Assembly (NCBI RefSeq): GCF_024199795.1
Contig: NZ_JANADK010000001.1
Span: 1-64,000, forward strand
Length of the DNA stretch: 64,000 nt
Direction of reading: 5' to 3'
Source of the DNA: Bradyrhizobium sp. CCGB01
GTDB taxonomy: Bacteria; Pseudomonadota; Alphaproteobacteria; Rhizobiales; Xanthobacteraceae
Each line of letters begins with the position of its first letter. Within the stretch, counting starts at the first letter, position 1. Below, one piece after another: positions 28,725-38,023 of this stretch. The notes below the pieces were generated by a model. That model did no database searches, was not told the DNA's origin, and saw nothing but the letters and a program-made list of their open reading frames with translations. The position numbers were made by a program, and so were the translations under genes.

Positions 28725-29045
28725 TTACGCCGCGCCGCTCATGTAGGTCTCGCGCCGGCCGATCATCCGTTCTGCGGCCGCCTTGGCGTCGGCCTTCGAG
28801 GACGTCGCGCAGGTCCGGTATTCGAGATCGGGAACGTCGGACGGGTTGCGGCGGCCGAACCAGTTCTTCGAGCCGACCGGCAGCAGCGCCAGCGCCTGCG
28901 CCAGATTGTCGACCGCGCCGAACGAATAGAGCGCGCCGGTGCCGGCGATGCGGACCTCGTAGATACCGGGCGAAATCGGCGCCTCGAGATTGTCGCCCCG
29001 TCCGGGACGGGGATAGCGCTTCCATTCACTCCAGGTCGAAATCAT
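28725..29045 (-). CDS. Small protein with a GIY-YIG-like motif, unconfirmed
   Basis: Protein of 106 residues starting MISTWSEWKRYPRP. The stretch PGIYEVRIAGTG, ALYSFGAVDNLAQAL resembles the start of GIY-YIG nuclease domains (PGIY...YxG...NL), but the second tyrosine-glycine element reads YSFG and the usual arginine is not evident. The C-terminal half, KNWFGRRNPSDVPDLEYRTC then KADAKAAAERMI, is helical and charged. It may be a degenerate or DNA-binding relative, or an unrelated conserved family. It stands alone after gabD on the same strand. Confidence 0.65.
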   Translation of the reverse strand: MISTWSEWKRYPRPGRGDNLEAPISPGIYEVRIAGTGALYSFGAVDNLAQALALLPVGSKNWFGRRNPSDVPDLEYRTCATSSKADAKAAAERMIGRRETYMSGAA

Positions 29046-29390
29046 CTGAGGCCCCCTCGCGGCGGATCGTCGTCCGCCAAAATTTGCATCAAGTCTTAAC
29101 GTCGGCCATCGGGCCGCGTGCTGAAACGCCGCAACGCACAAAATGTTTCAAGTGCTTTCAAACACGCGAAACATATCGCCAGAGCCCATCCACGGTCACG
29201 GCGAGTTGCGGCCATCCACCGCAGATTGTGACGGAGTGTTGCAGTTCAGCCGCCTCTCGTCCTTCGCGGGGCGCGGACCGTCAAGTCACGACATCGCGAC
29301 CGGTGCGGGCATCTGGACGCGCTTGCCGCGCGGAGCGTGCGGGAGGACAATCAATCGCTTCCAACAATAATCAAACCGGAGGAAACGCGT
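29046..29390. other. Intergenic gap of 345 bases between divergent genes
   Basis: Separates the GIY-YIG-like gene (minus) and the serine hydrolase gene (plus), so it should hold both promoters. I see no convincing promoter pair, operator, tRNA or repeat. The only clear signal is the ribosome site ccggagga just before 29391. Confidence 0.5.
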
Positions 29391-30584
29391 ATGCAACGCA
29401 AAGCCCAGATCGACGAGATTCTGCGCCAGAAGAGCGACGCCAAAGAGATTCCCGGCGTCGTCGCGATCGCCGCCAGCGGTAACGACGTGATCTACCAAGG
29501 CGCGTTCGGCCAGCGCGACCTGTCGAAGCCAGACCCGATGACGGCCGACAGCGTGTTCTGGATCGCCTCGATGACGAAAGCTGTGACATCAGCGGGCGCG
29601 ATGCAATTGGTCGAGCAGGGCAAGCTGTCGCTGGATGCGCCGATCGGTTCGGTGCTGCCCGATCTCGCCAAGCCGCAGGTGCTCGAAGGCTTCGATGCCA
29701 AGGGCGAGGCGAAGCTGCGGCCGGCGAAGGGGCCGATCACGCTGCGCCAGCTCCTGACCCACACCGCGGGCTTTGCCTACAACATGTGGAACGGCGATCT
29801 CGGGATCTACCTGGAGAAGACCGGCATCCCCGCCATCACCACCTGCCAGAATGCGGCGCTGAAGACGCCTGTCATGACTGATCCCGGCACGCGCTGGGAA
29901 TACGGCACCAATATCGATTTCGTCGGCAAGGCGGTGGAAGCCGTCAGCGGCAAGCGGCTCGATGCTTATTTGCGCGATAACCTGTTCACCCCGCTCGGCA
30001 TGAGCGACACCGCTTTCAAGATCACCGACAACATGCGCAAGCGCCTGGTCGGCATGCACGCGCGCGGCGAGGACGGCCAGCTTGCCGCGATCCCGTTCGA
30101 GCTCGAGCAGGAGCCGGAATTCCACATGGGTGGCGGCGGCCTCTATTCGACCGCGGCCGACTACATCAGGTTCACCCAGATGATTCTGAACAAGGGCCGC
30201 GGCAACGGCAATCAGGTGCTGAAGGCCGAAACGATCGCCATGATGGGGCAAAACCAGATGGGCGACCTCACCATGGGCAAGCTGACCACGGCCGCGCCGA
30301 TGTACACCAACGACGTCGATCTCTATCCGGAGCAGGTCAAGAAGTGGGGCCTCAGCTTCATGATCAACACCGCCAAGACCGCTGAAGGGCGCAGCCCGAA
30401 CAGCCTCGCCTGGGCCGGTCTCGCCAACACCTATTACTGGATCGACCCTGCGCGCGACGTCACCGGCGTGATCCTGATGCAGCTGCTGCCGTTCGCCGAC
30501 GCGAAATGCCTGGAGACGTTCGCCGGCTTCGAGCGCGGTGTGTATGCCGGGCTCGATGCAGGGAGCGGGAAGAAGGCGGCTTAG
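29391..30584 (+). CDS. Cytoplasmic serine hydrolase, class C beta-lactamase-like esterase
   Basis: Protein of 397 residues with the beta-lactamase/EstB fold. The nucleophile motif is SMTK near residue 63, the second motif WEYGTNIDF matches YxN, and the typical QLLTHTAGF lies near 120. There is no signal peptide, which fits an intracellular esterase better than a true beta-lactamase. Excellent ribosome site (ccggagga) before the ATG; the frame opens upstream to 29337 without support. An acyl-CoA synthetase gene follows after 108 bases on the same strand. Confidence 0.92.
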   Translation: MQRKAQIDEILRQKSDAKEIPGVVAIAASGNDVIYQGAFGQRDLSKPDPMTADSVFWIASMTKAVTSAGAMQLVEQGKLSLDAPIGSVLPDLAKPQVLEGFDAKGEAKLRPAKGPITLRQLLTHTAGFAYNMWNGDLGIYLEKTGIPAITTCQNAALKTPVMTDPGTRWEYGTNIDFVGKAVEAVSGKRLDAYLRDNLFTPLGMSDTAFKITDNMRKRLVGMHARGEDGQLAAIPFELEQEPEFHMGGGGLYSTAADYIRFTQMILNKGRGNGNQVLKAETIAMMGQNQMGDLTMGKLTTAAPMYTNDVDLYPEQVKKWGLSFMINTAKTAEGRSPNSLAWAGLANTYYWIDPARDVTGVILMQLLPFADAKCLETFAGFERGVYAGLDAGSGKKAA

Positions 30585-30692
30585 CCACTTAAGTATGAGG
30601 CGCGCGGCGTCGCGCGCCTGCGCCACAATCGATAACCTCGTGCCCAAAGCCATCGGCTTCAGGCACGAGGCATCAGCTTTGAGGAGACGAAC

Positions 30693-32399
30693 TTGGCGGA
30701 CGATCTGGCAGGCAAGGCCGACAGCTACGTTTGCGGCATCTCGGACACGCCGCTGCTCGGCGACACCATCGGTCGCAGCCTCGACCACGCCGTGCGGCGC
30801 TGGGGTAACCGCGAGGCGCTGGTCTCGCCCAGCCACGGCGTCAGATGGACCTGGACCGAATTCGCCGCGCGCGTCGATGCGCTCGCCGCGGGCTTTCTCG
30901 CGCTGGGACTCGAACGCGGGGAGCGGATCGGCATCTGGTCGCTGAACCGGCCGGAATGGACACTGACCCAGTTTGCCGCCGCCAAGGCGGGCCTGATCCT
31001 GGTGACGATCAATCCCGCCTACCGGCTCAGCGAGCTGGAATTCGCGCTGAAGAAAGTCGGCTGCGCGGCGATCGTCACCGCGACCGCGTTCAAGACCAGC
31101 AACTACATGGAGATGCTCAACACGCTGCTGCCGGAGCTGGCAAGCGCAAAGCCCGGACAGTTGCAGGCGACGCGATTGCCGGACCTGCGGATGGTGATTC
31201 AAATCGGCGGCCCGGCAGCATCAGGCACTGTCGCTTTCGAGGAAGTCGCACGCATGGGCGGTGCCGAGCATCGGGAGCAGCTTGCAGCGCTCGGCGCCGC
31301 CCTGCAGTTCGACGATCCCGTCAACATCCAGTTCACCAGCGGCACCACGGGATCGCCGAAGGGCGTGACGCTGACGCATCACAACATCCTCAACAACGGC
31401 TATTTCACCGGCCGCGCGATGCGCCTGACCGATCAGGATCGCATCTGCATTCCGGTGCCGCTCTATCACTGCTTCGGCATGGTGATGGGCAACCTCGCCT
31501 CCGTCACGCTTGGCACGACGATGGTCTATCCCGGCGAGGGTTTTGATCCGCTCGCGACGCTACGGGCGATCGAACAGGAGAAGTGCACTGCGCTGTACGG
31601 CGTGCCGACGATGTTCATCGCGGAACTCGATCATCCCGAATTCAAGACGTTCGACCTGAAATCACTGCGCACCGGCATCATGGCGGGCGCGCCCTGCCCG
31701 ATAGAGGTGATGAAGCGCGTCAACACCGAAATGAACATGCGCGAGGTCACCATCGCCTACGGCATGACCGAAACCAGCCCGGTCAGCTTCCAGAGCGCGA
31801 CAGATGATCCGCTCGAACGACGCGTCTCCACGGTGGGACGGATTCATCCGCATGTCGAGGTCAAGGTCGTCGATCTCGAAGGCAGGATCGTCAAGCGTGG
31901 GGAACGCGGCGAGCTCTGCACGCGCGGCTACAGCGTCATGCTGGGCTATTGGGACGAGAAGGAGAAGACGTCGGACGTGCTGGATGCCAACGGCTGGATG
32001 CACACCGGCGATCTCGCGACCATCGACGACGAGGGCTATTGCAACATCGTCGGCCGCATCAAGGATCTGGTGATCCGCGGTGGCGAGAACCTCTATCCGC
32101 GCGAGATCGAGGAGTTCTTGTACCGTCACCCCAAAATTCAGGACGTGCAGATTTTTGGTGTGGCCGATACGCGCTACGGTGAAGAGCTCTGCGCCTGGAT
32201 CCGCGTCAGGCCGGGCGAGACACTGACGGCCGAGGAGGTCCGCACCTTCTGCCAGGGCCAGATCGCCCACAACAAGATCCCGCGCTATGTCGAATTCGTC
32301 GACGAATTTCCGATGACCGTGACCGGCAAGATCCAGAAATTCGTGATGCGGGATGCGGTGGAGCAACGTCTGGGGTTGAAGGCTGCGAAGACGGCGTGA
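30693..32399 (+). CDS. Acyl-CoA synthetase, AMP-binding family
   Basis: ANL superfamily adenylate-forming ligase of 568 residues, probably activating a medium- or long-chain fatty acid to its CoA thioester. Motifs include the P-loop [28 protein letters not shown], the hinge [20 protein letters not shown] and the catalytic lysine region [16 protein letters not shown] start preceded by gaggaga. Closest in style to the FadD/AMP-binding domain proteins rather than acetyl-CoA synthetase. Chain-length preference cannot be read from sequence. Confidence 0.93.
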   Translation: MADDLAGKADSYVCGISDTPLLGDTIGRSLDHAVRRWGNREALVSPSHGVRWTWTEFAARVDALAAGFLALGLERGERIGIWSLNRPEWTLTQFAAAKAGLILVTINPAYRLSELEFALKKVGCAAIVTATAFKTSNYMEMLNTLLPELASAKPGQLQATRLPDLRMVIQIGGPAASGTVAFEEVARMGGAEHREQLAALGAALQFDDPVNIQFTSGTTGSPKGVTLTHHNILNNGYFTGRAMRLTDQDRICIPVPLYHCFGMVMGNLASVTLGTTMVYPGEGFDPLATLRAIEQEKCTALYGVPTMFIAELDHPEFKTFDLKSLRTGIMAGAPCPIEVMKRVNTEMNMREVTIAYGMTETSPVSFQSATDDPLERRVSTVGRIHPHVEVKVVDLEGRIVKRGERGELCTRGYSVMLGYWDEKEKTSDVLDANGWMHTGDLATIDDEGYCNIVGRIKDLVIRGGENLYPREIEEFLYRHPKIQDVQIFGVADTRYGEELCAWIRVRPGETLTAEEVRTFCQGQIAHNKIPRYVEFVDEFPMTVTGKIQKFVMRDAVEQRLGLKAAKTA

Positions 32400-32429
32400 G
32401 GGGCTGAGTGATCTCGCTACACCAACACC

Positions 32430-32556
32430 GTCATTCCCCGCGAAGGCGGGGAATCCAGTACGCCGCGGCTCCTCCGTATTCCACAGCTGCCTCTGGAATA
32501 CTGGGTCGCCCGGTCCTAGTGCGCAATTGCGCACTGGCCGGGCGACGACAGCGGAG
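32430..32556. repeat. 127-base dispersed repeat with GCGCAATTGCGC palindrome, copy 2
   Basis: Starts gtcattccccgcgaaggcgg and contains the perfect 18-base palindrome AGTGCGCAATTGCGCACT at 32518-32535. It is inverted relative to 21911-22037, with the same inner words (ATCCAGTACGCCGCGGC). It lies between convergent genes. Confidence 0.75.
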
Positions 32557-32595
32557 AATGAGGCTCGCAATGACGGCCGAGAGAGAGCGACTTCC

Positions 32596-33597
32596 TTAAA
32601 CCGTCAGCCCGCGCTGCTGGGCCAGCTCCTTCAGCGACACTTGCGGACGTGCGCCGATGTGCTGGATCACCTCGGCGGCCGCGAGCGCGCCGAGCTCGCC
32701 GCACTGCTTGTGGGCGAGATTACGCGCGAGGCCATACAGGAAGCCGGCGGCGAAGAGATCGCCGGCGCCGGTGGTGTCCACCAGCTTCGTGATCGGCGAG
32801 GCCGGCGCGGCGACGGCGTCGGTCGGCGTCACCACCACGCAACCCTTCTCGCTGCGGGTGACGACGCCGAGCTTGACGTCGTTGCGCAGCTGCTTCAGCG
32901 CGGTGTCGAAATCCGAGGTCATGTAGAGCGAATGCAGCTCGGATTCGTTGGCGAAGACGATGTCGACGGTGCCGTTGCGCATCAGCCCCAAAAACTCGTC
33001 GCGATAGCGGTCGACGCAGAACGAATCCGACAGCGTCAGCGCCACCTTGCGCTTCGCGCCATGGGCGATCTCGGCCGCCTTGACGAAGGCATCCTTGGCG
33101 TTCTTGGGGTCCCAGAGATAGCCCTCGAGATAGACGATGCCGGCAGCAGCGATCTCGGCCGGGTCGATGTCGGCCGGCGACAGATCCTGCGCCGCGCCGA
33201 GATAGGTGTTCATGGTGCGCTCGCCGTCGCCCGTGACCAGAATGTAGGAACAACCGGTCGCGGGGCCGTCCTTTGCGGCGGGCGTGTTGAAGGCGACGCC
33301 GGCGGCGCGGATGTCGTGGACATAGAGCTTGCCGATCTGGTCGTCCTTGACCTTGCCGACATAGGCCGCGCGTGCGCCGAGGCTGCCGATGCCGACGATG
33401 GTGTTGGCAGCCGAGCCGCCCGAGACTTCCGTCGCCGGGCCCATGTCCTTGTAGATGGCGGCGGCCCGCGCCTCGTCGATCAGGGACATGCTGCCCTTGG
33501 TCATGCCGTGCTTGCCCAAAAAGGCTTCATCGGTCCTGACCAGCACGTCGAACAGCGCGTTACCGATCCCGAGAACGTCATATTTCACGTCAGCCAT
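32596..33597 (-). CDS. Adenosine kinase, PfkB/ribokinase family
   Basis: Sugar or nucleoside kinase of 333 residues. The PfkB signatures are GGSAANTIVGIGSLG near residue 60 and DTTGAGDLFAAGFLYG near 285, whose last Asp is the catalytic base. Alphaproteobacterial proteins of this group are generally called adenosine kinase, which recycles adenosine to AMP; a related nucleoside or sugar substrate is possible. Start ATG at 33597; divergent from murJ with 124 bases between. Confidence 0.9.
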   Translation of the reverse strand: MADVKYDVLGIGNALFDVLVRTDEAFLGKHGMTKGSMSLIDEARAAAIYKDMGPATEVSGGSAANTIVGIGSLGARAAYVGKVKDDQIGKLYVHDIRAAGVAFNTPAAKDGPATGCSYILVTGDGERTMNTYLGAAQDLSPADIDPAEIAAAGIVYLEGYLWDPKNAKDAFVKAAEIAHGAKRKVALTLSDSFCVDRYRDEFLGLMRNGTVDIVFANESELHSLYMTSDFDTALKQLRNDVKLGVVTRSEKGCVVVTPTDAVAAPASPITKLVDTTGAGDLFAAGFLYGLARNLAHKQCGELGALAAAEVIQHIGARPQVSLKELAQQRGLTV

Positions 33598-33721
33598 TCA
33601 CCTTGATCCTGTTTGGCGGATTGCGATTGCCGCAAGAATCCGCTTCCTGTCGGCCTGAAATCTGGCTCGCGGCCTATCACGACCGGCCCTTCGCGGGCAA
33701 GCAACGGTATTATTACAGGCA

Positions 33722-35254
33722 ATGATCCGCTCCTTCCTGACTGTCTCGACGGGAACACTGGCCTCGCGGCTGCTGGGCTTTGCCCGCGATTCCCTGATCG
33801 CGGCGCTGCTCGGCACCGGCGCCGTGGCGGATGCGTTCCTGGCAGCCTTTCAGCTGGTCAACGTGGTACGCCGGCTGCTCAGCGAGGGGGCCCTGAATGC
33901 CGCGCTGATCCCGGCCTGGCTGCGCGTTCGAGAACGCGACGGCGAGGCGGCCGCATCAGCGTTCGCCGGGCGCGTGCTCGGCACGGTCAGCGCGGCCCTG
34001 ATTGTCATCTCGATCGTCATTGCGCTGATGATGCCGCTGATCATCACGGTGATCGCGCCCGGGTTTCTCGGCAGCGGCACGCTCGACCTCGCCGTCCAGA
34101 ACGCGCGGCTGATGCTGCCTTATCTCGCCTTTGCCGGCCCCGTCACCGTGCTGATGGGGCTGCTGAACGCGCAAGGGCGCTTTGCGCTCACCGCGTTCTC
34201 GCCGCTGCTGTTCAATATCGCCCTGATCGCCGCAATCGCTGTGCTCCTTGTCTGGCATGCCGATGCCAGCTTCGACGCGTGGATGCTGGCCGCCACCGTC
34301 GGTGTCGCCGGTCTGCTGCAATTGCTGATGCTGCTGTCGCAGCGAAGCGCGCGGCTTGCGAGGCCGCTACGCGTCGGCTTCGACCCGGAGATGCGCGGCT
34401 TCTTCGCCAAGGCCATTCCCGGCATGATCGCAAGCTCGGGCCCGCAATGGCTGATGGTGGCCGGCGCGATCATCGCCTCCGCCACGCCCTCCGCCGTGTC
34501 CTGGCTCTATTTCGCCAACCGCCTGATCGAATTGCCGCTCGGCATCGTCGGCGTCGCCATGGGCACGGTGCTGGTGCCGGAGCTGACGCGCGCGGTGGGT
34601 AGCGGCGACCGCGACGCCGTGGCGCATGCGGAGTCGCGTGCGCTGGAACTCGCGACCGGGCTGGCGCTGCCGGCGACGCTCGGCCTGATCGTGCTGGCCG
34701 AGCCGATCGTGCGGCTGTTGTTCGAGCATGGCGCCTTCGGTGCGGATGACAGTGCGGCGACCGCCCACGCGCTGATGTGGCTGGCGCTGGGCCTGCCGGC
34801 CCACGTGCTGATCAAGGCCTTGTCGCCGGCCTACTTTGCCCGCAGCGACACGATGACGCCGCTGCTGGCCACCGCCAAGGGATTCGTGGTCGCGGTCGCG
34901 CTCGCCGTCGTGCTCGGACACGTCTTCGGCGCAAGCGGGATCGCCGCCAGCATCGCGGCCGGCGCCTGGAGCAGTGCACTCTCGCTGCTCCGAAGAGGCA
35001 CCAGCGAATTCGGCTTCTCGGTCGACGCGGCCGCCCGCAGCCGGCTGCCGCGGATCGTGCTCGCCGCAAGCGCCATGGGCGCCCTGCTCTGGCTGACGAG
35101 GGGTCTCGTGGCTGCCGAGGCACATGGCCTGATCCGCTTCATCGTGCTGGGCGTGCAGATCGCGGCCGGAATCGCCGTCTATGGCCTGCTCCTGCAAATT
35201 CTTGGCGCCGCCTCCTGGCGTGAGGCGGTTAACGCCTTGAGACGGCCGGCCTAG
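33722..35254 (+). CDS. murJ: Lipid II flippase MurJ
   Basis: Inner-membrane MOP-superfamily protein of 510 residues that flips lipid II for peptidoglycan assembly. About fourteen hydrophobic segments are seen, opening [20 protein letters not shown], with [20 protein letters not shown] near residue 260 and [19 protein letters not shown] near 320, all typical of MurJ. trpS follows after 91 bases on the same strand, an arrangement common in rhizobia. Confidence 0.96.
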   Translation: MIRSFLTVSTGTLASRLLGFARDSLIAALLGTGAVADAFLAAFQLVNVVRRLLSEGALNAALIPAWLRVRERDGEAAASAFAGRVLGTVSAALIVISIVIALMMPLIITVIAPGFLGSGTLDLAVQNARLMLPYLAFAGPVTVLMGLLNAQGRFALTAFSPLLFNIALIAAIAVLLVWHADASFDAWMLAATVGVAGLLQLLMLLSQRSARLARPLRVGFDPEMRGFFAKAIPGMIASSGPQWLMVAGAIIASATPSAVSWLYFANRLIELPLGIVGVAMGTVLVPELTRAVGSGDRDAVAHAESRALELATGLALPATLGLIVLAEPIVRLLFEHGAFGADDSAATAHALMWLALGLPAHVLIKALSPAYFARSDTMTPLLATAKGFVVAVALAVVLGHVFGASGIAASIAAGAWSSALSLLRRGTSEFGFSVDAAARSRLPRIVLAASAMGALLWLTRGLVAAEAHGLIRFIVLGVQIAAGIAVYGLLLQILGAASWREAVNALRRPA

Positions 35255-35345
35255 ACCGCCCTCGGCCGCCAAGCCTATCGAATTACCCTTGACGGGGCAG
35301 CGCCGCTGTTGGAAACGACGCCCCGTATCTTGCAGGAAAGCTGCC

Positions 35346-36398
35346 ATGCCATTCGTTGAACGGGTTTTTTCGGGCGTCCAGCCGACGGGCAATCTGCACC
35401 TCGGCAATTACCTCGGCGCGATCGTCAACTTCGTGAAGATGCAGGAAACCCACAACTGCATCTATTGCGTCGTCGACATGCATGCGATCACGCAAGGCGT
35501 GGACGTCTGGGGCGGACCGGTCGAGCTGGCGCGCAACACCCGCGAGGTGACCGCGGCGTTCATCGCGAGCGGCATCGATCCGAAGAAGCACATCGTGTTC
35601 AACCAGAGCCAGGTTTCGGGCCATGCCGAGCTCGCCTGGATCTTCAACTGCGTCGCACGCATGGGCTGGCTCGGCCGCATGACCCAGTTCAAGGAGAAGG
35701 CCGGCAAGGACCGCGAGAACGCGTCGGTCGGGCTGTTCGACTATCCCGTGCTGATGGCCGCCGACATCCTGCTCTACCGCGCCACCCACGTTCCGGTCGG
35801 CGAGGACCAGAAGCAGCATCTCGAGCTCTCGCGCGACATCGCGCAGAAGTTCAACAATGATTTCGGCGACTCCATTCGTGCCCAGGGCGCCAATGACGGC
35901 CTGTTCTTCCCGCTGCCGGAACCACTGATCACGGGACCGGCGACGCGCGTGATGAGCCTGCGCGACGGCACCAAGAAGATGTCGAAGTCGGATGCCTCCG
36001 ACAATTCGCGCATCAACCTGACCGACGACGCCGACACCATCGCGCAGAAGGTCCGCAAGGCGAAGACCGATCCGGAGCCGTTGCCGGGCGAGGAGAAGGG
36101 CCTGGAGGCGCGTCCCGAGGCCGACAATCTCGTCGGCATCTTCGCCGCGCTCTCCGGCCGCACCAAGGCCGACGTGCTACGCGAATTCGGCGGCGGCCAG
36201 TTCTCCAGCTTCAAGAATTCGCTGGTCGAGCTGTGCGTGACGAAACTCGCGCCGATCGCGGGCGAGATGAAGCGCCTCGTCGCCGACCCCGGCCATATCG
36301 ACGCCGTCCTGAACGACGGCGCCGACCGGGCCCGCGCCATCGCCGAAGAGACCATGAACCTCTCGAAGGACATCGTCGGCTTCATCCGCCGGCGCTGA
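35346..36398 (+). CDS. trpS: Tryptophanyl-tRNA synthetase
   Basis: Class I aminoacyl-tRNA synthetase charging tRNA-Trp. It has 350 residues. The HIGH-type motif is [13 protein letters not shown] near residue 12 and the KMSKS motif is KKMSKSDAS near 212. The ATG at 35346 is chosen; the frame opens to 35289 but the added residues are Arg/Cys-rich and unlike the family. Downstream of murJ. Confidence 0.97.
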   Translation: MPFVERVFSGVQPTGNLHLGNYLGAIVNFVKMQETHNCIYCVVDMHAITQGVDVWGGPVELARNTREVTAAFIASGIDPKKHIVFNQSQVSGHAELAWIFNCVARMGWLGRMTQFKEKAGKDRENASVGLFDYPVLMAADILLYRATHVPVGEDQKQHLELSRDIAQKFNNDFGDSIRAQGANDGLFFPLPEPLITGPATRVMSLRDGTKKMSKSDASDNSRINLTDDADTIAQKVRKAKTDPEPLPGEEKGLEARPEADNLVGIFAALSGRTKADVLREFGGGQFSSFKNSLVELCVTKLAPIAGEMKRLVADPGHIDAVLNDGADRARAIAEETMNLSKDIVGFIRRR

Positions 36399-36506
36399 TT
36401 ACTGCGGTTGCGAAGCCCGGCCGACGCCGCAGCGTCGGCCGGGGCCCCTCTCCCAAACGATCGGGGAGTGTGGCAGCATGCCGACCGTGCACACGTCGGG
36501 ACATGC

Positions 36507-37001
36507 ATGACCAGCAAGCGACTTTGCTTCGAGCCGGGGCACAAGCCCAAATGCCTCGTCATCGTCGATGACACCGCCGAATGGGATCGCGCGGTCTATT
36601 ACGCCAGCCGCTGGGCGATCCGCGCGGGCGGCGGCGTGGTCATGCTGCGCATCATCGAGAGCGAGGCACAGAGCCAGGAATGGCTTGGTGTCGCCGACAT
36701 CATGCGCGCCGAAGCGCATGAGGCAGCGGAGGCCGCGCTCGACCGCGCCGCCGGCCGCGCCAACGGCATCGCCGCGATCACGCCGGAACGGGTGATCCGT
36801 GAAGGTGACGCGATGGAACAGCTGCTCGCCGTGATCGACGAGGACCCCGACATCGCCATGCTGGTGCTCGCCGCCAATCCCGGCGCGGAGGGTCCGGGGC
36901 CGCTGGTCTCGCTGCTCGCGCAGGCGCTGGGCACGTTCCCGGTGCCGGTGACGATCATCTCCGGCGCGCTGAGCGACGGAAGCGTGGATTCGCTGTCGTG
37001 A
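36507..37001 (+). CDS. Universal stress protein family protein
   Basis: UspA-fold protein of 164 residues. The strand LVIVDDTAEWDRAVYYASRWA and the later LLAVIDEDPDIAMLVLAANP follow the family layout, but the usual ATP-binding G-x2-G-x9-G-S/T motif near the end is not intact (ANPGAEGPGPLVSLL), so nucleotide binding is uncertain. It may start at 36503 or 36507; only 36507 is in frame. It follows trpS after 108 bases and is followed by a repeat pair. Confidence 0.85.
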   Translation: MTSKRLCFEPGHKPKCLVIVDDTAEWDRAVYYASRWAIRAGGGVVMLRIIESEAQSQEWLGVADIMRAEAHEAAEAALDRAAGRANGIAAITPERVIREGDAMEQLLAVIDEDPDIAMLVLAANPGAEGPGPLVSLLAQALGTFPVPVTIISGALSDGSVDSLS

Positions 37002-37010
37002 CTCCTTTTT

Positions 37011-37171
37011 ACCCTCCCCTGGAGGGGGAGGGTCGGCTCACATCTGAGCGCAGCGAAGATGAGAGACGGGGTGGGGTGACGGTCTCTCCTCATAGAACAC
37101 TGCCCGTGTTGAGAGATCACCCCACCCCGCTCGCGCTGCGCGCGATCGACCCTCCCCCTCCAGGGGAGGGT
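37011..37171. repeat. Inward-facing palindromic repeat pair, CCCCACCCC variant
   Basis: Left arm 37011-37079 (CCCTCCCCTGGAGGGGGAGGG ... GGGGTGGGGTGA) and right arm 37118-37171 (TCACCCCACCCCG, hairpin ctcgcgctgcgcgcgat, CCCTCCCCCTCCAGGGGAGGG). They enclose a spacer that begins cggtctctcc and ends tgagaga. It has the same paired layout as 13480-13622 with diverged sequence. It lies between the stress protein and the Nfu gene. Confidence 0.75.
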
Positions 37172-37301
37172 AAGCGGCGCCCTAACCCGCTGATATAACA
37201 ACGAAACAGCCACCCCGCCCCTTGATCGTGCGTTCGCCGTCGCCATCTGCTAGTGGATAGGGCACGCGCCGGCCTTGAACCGGCGACGTCTGGAGAAAAC
37301 C

Positions 37302-37871
37302 ATGTTCATTCAAACCGAAGCCACCCCCAATCCCGCCACGCTGAAGTTCATTCCCGGCCGCGTCGTGGTCGACGGCAGCCCGATGGAATTTTCGAGCCGT
37401 GAATCGGCCACGCGCTCGCCGCTGGCCGAAAAACTGTTCGACGTGCCCGGCGTCACCGGCGTGTTCTATGGATCGGATTTCATCACCGTGACCAAGGCGA
37501 ACGGTGAATGGCAGCAGCTCAAGCCCGCGATCCTCGGCGCCATCATGGAGCACTACATGTCCGGCGCGCCGCTGCTCGCCGACGGTGTAGCCACCAGCGA
37601 AGTCGATCTCGACGACGAGGACGAGTTCTTCGACGAGTCGGATGCCGAGACCGTCGACATGATCAAGGATCTGATCGAGACCCGCGTGCGGCCGGCGGTC
37701 GCCAATGACGGCGGCGACATCACCTTCCGCGGCTTCAAGGACGGCGTCGTCTATCTCAACATGAAGGGCGCCTGCTCCGGCTGCCCGTCGTCGACCGCGA
37801 CGCTCCAGCACGGCATCCAGAATTTGCTCAAGCATTTCGTGCCTGACGTGGTCGAAGTCCGGCCGATGTAA
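37302..37871 (+). CDS. Nfu-type iron-sulfur cluster scaffold/carrier
   Basis: Protein of 189 residues with an Nfu N-terminal domain (TEATPNPATLKFIPGR at residues 4-19) and a C-terminal NifU-like domain. The latter carries the cluster-binding pair Cys158 and Cys161 in GACSGCPSS. Such proteins deliver 4Fe-4S clusters to enzymes including MiaB and LipA; miaB is in this window. A good site (tggag) precedes the ATG at 37302. It is a housekeeping Nfu rather than nitrogen-fixation NifU, since no nif genes are near. Confidence 0.95.
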   Translation: MFIQTEATPNPATLKFIPGRVVVDGSPMEFSSRESATRSPLAEKLFDVPGVTGVFYGSDFITVTKANGEWQQLKPAILGAIMEHYMSGAPLLADGVATSEVDLDDEDEFFDESDAETVDMIKDLIETRVRPAVANDGGDITFRGFKDGVVYLNMKGACSGCPSSTATLQHGIQNLLKHFVPDVVEVRPM

Positions 37872-37879
37872 GAGGTACA

Positions 37880-38020
37880 GTAGGGTGGGTTAGACGAGCA
37901 GATGCGCGAAGCGCGTCTGCTTGACGTAACCCACCACTGCTCTATCCGCGTGGACATTAAAGAGGTGGATTACGCCAAGGGACTGCGCTTCGCGCAGCCC
38001 GGGGCTAATCCACCCTACGA
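37880..38020. repeat. Composite inverted repeat with TAGGGTGG ends
   Basis: tagggtgggtta (37880-37891) pairs with taacccacca (37927-37936). A second half, gtggattacg...taatccaccctacga, ends at 38020. Central hairpins gatgcgcgaagcgcgtc and ctgcgcttcgcgcag are present. Outer words match 13655-13725. It lies between the Nfu and chemotaxis genes, whose stops face each other. Confidence 0.7.
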
Positions 38021-38023
38021 GAT

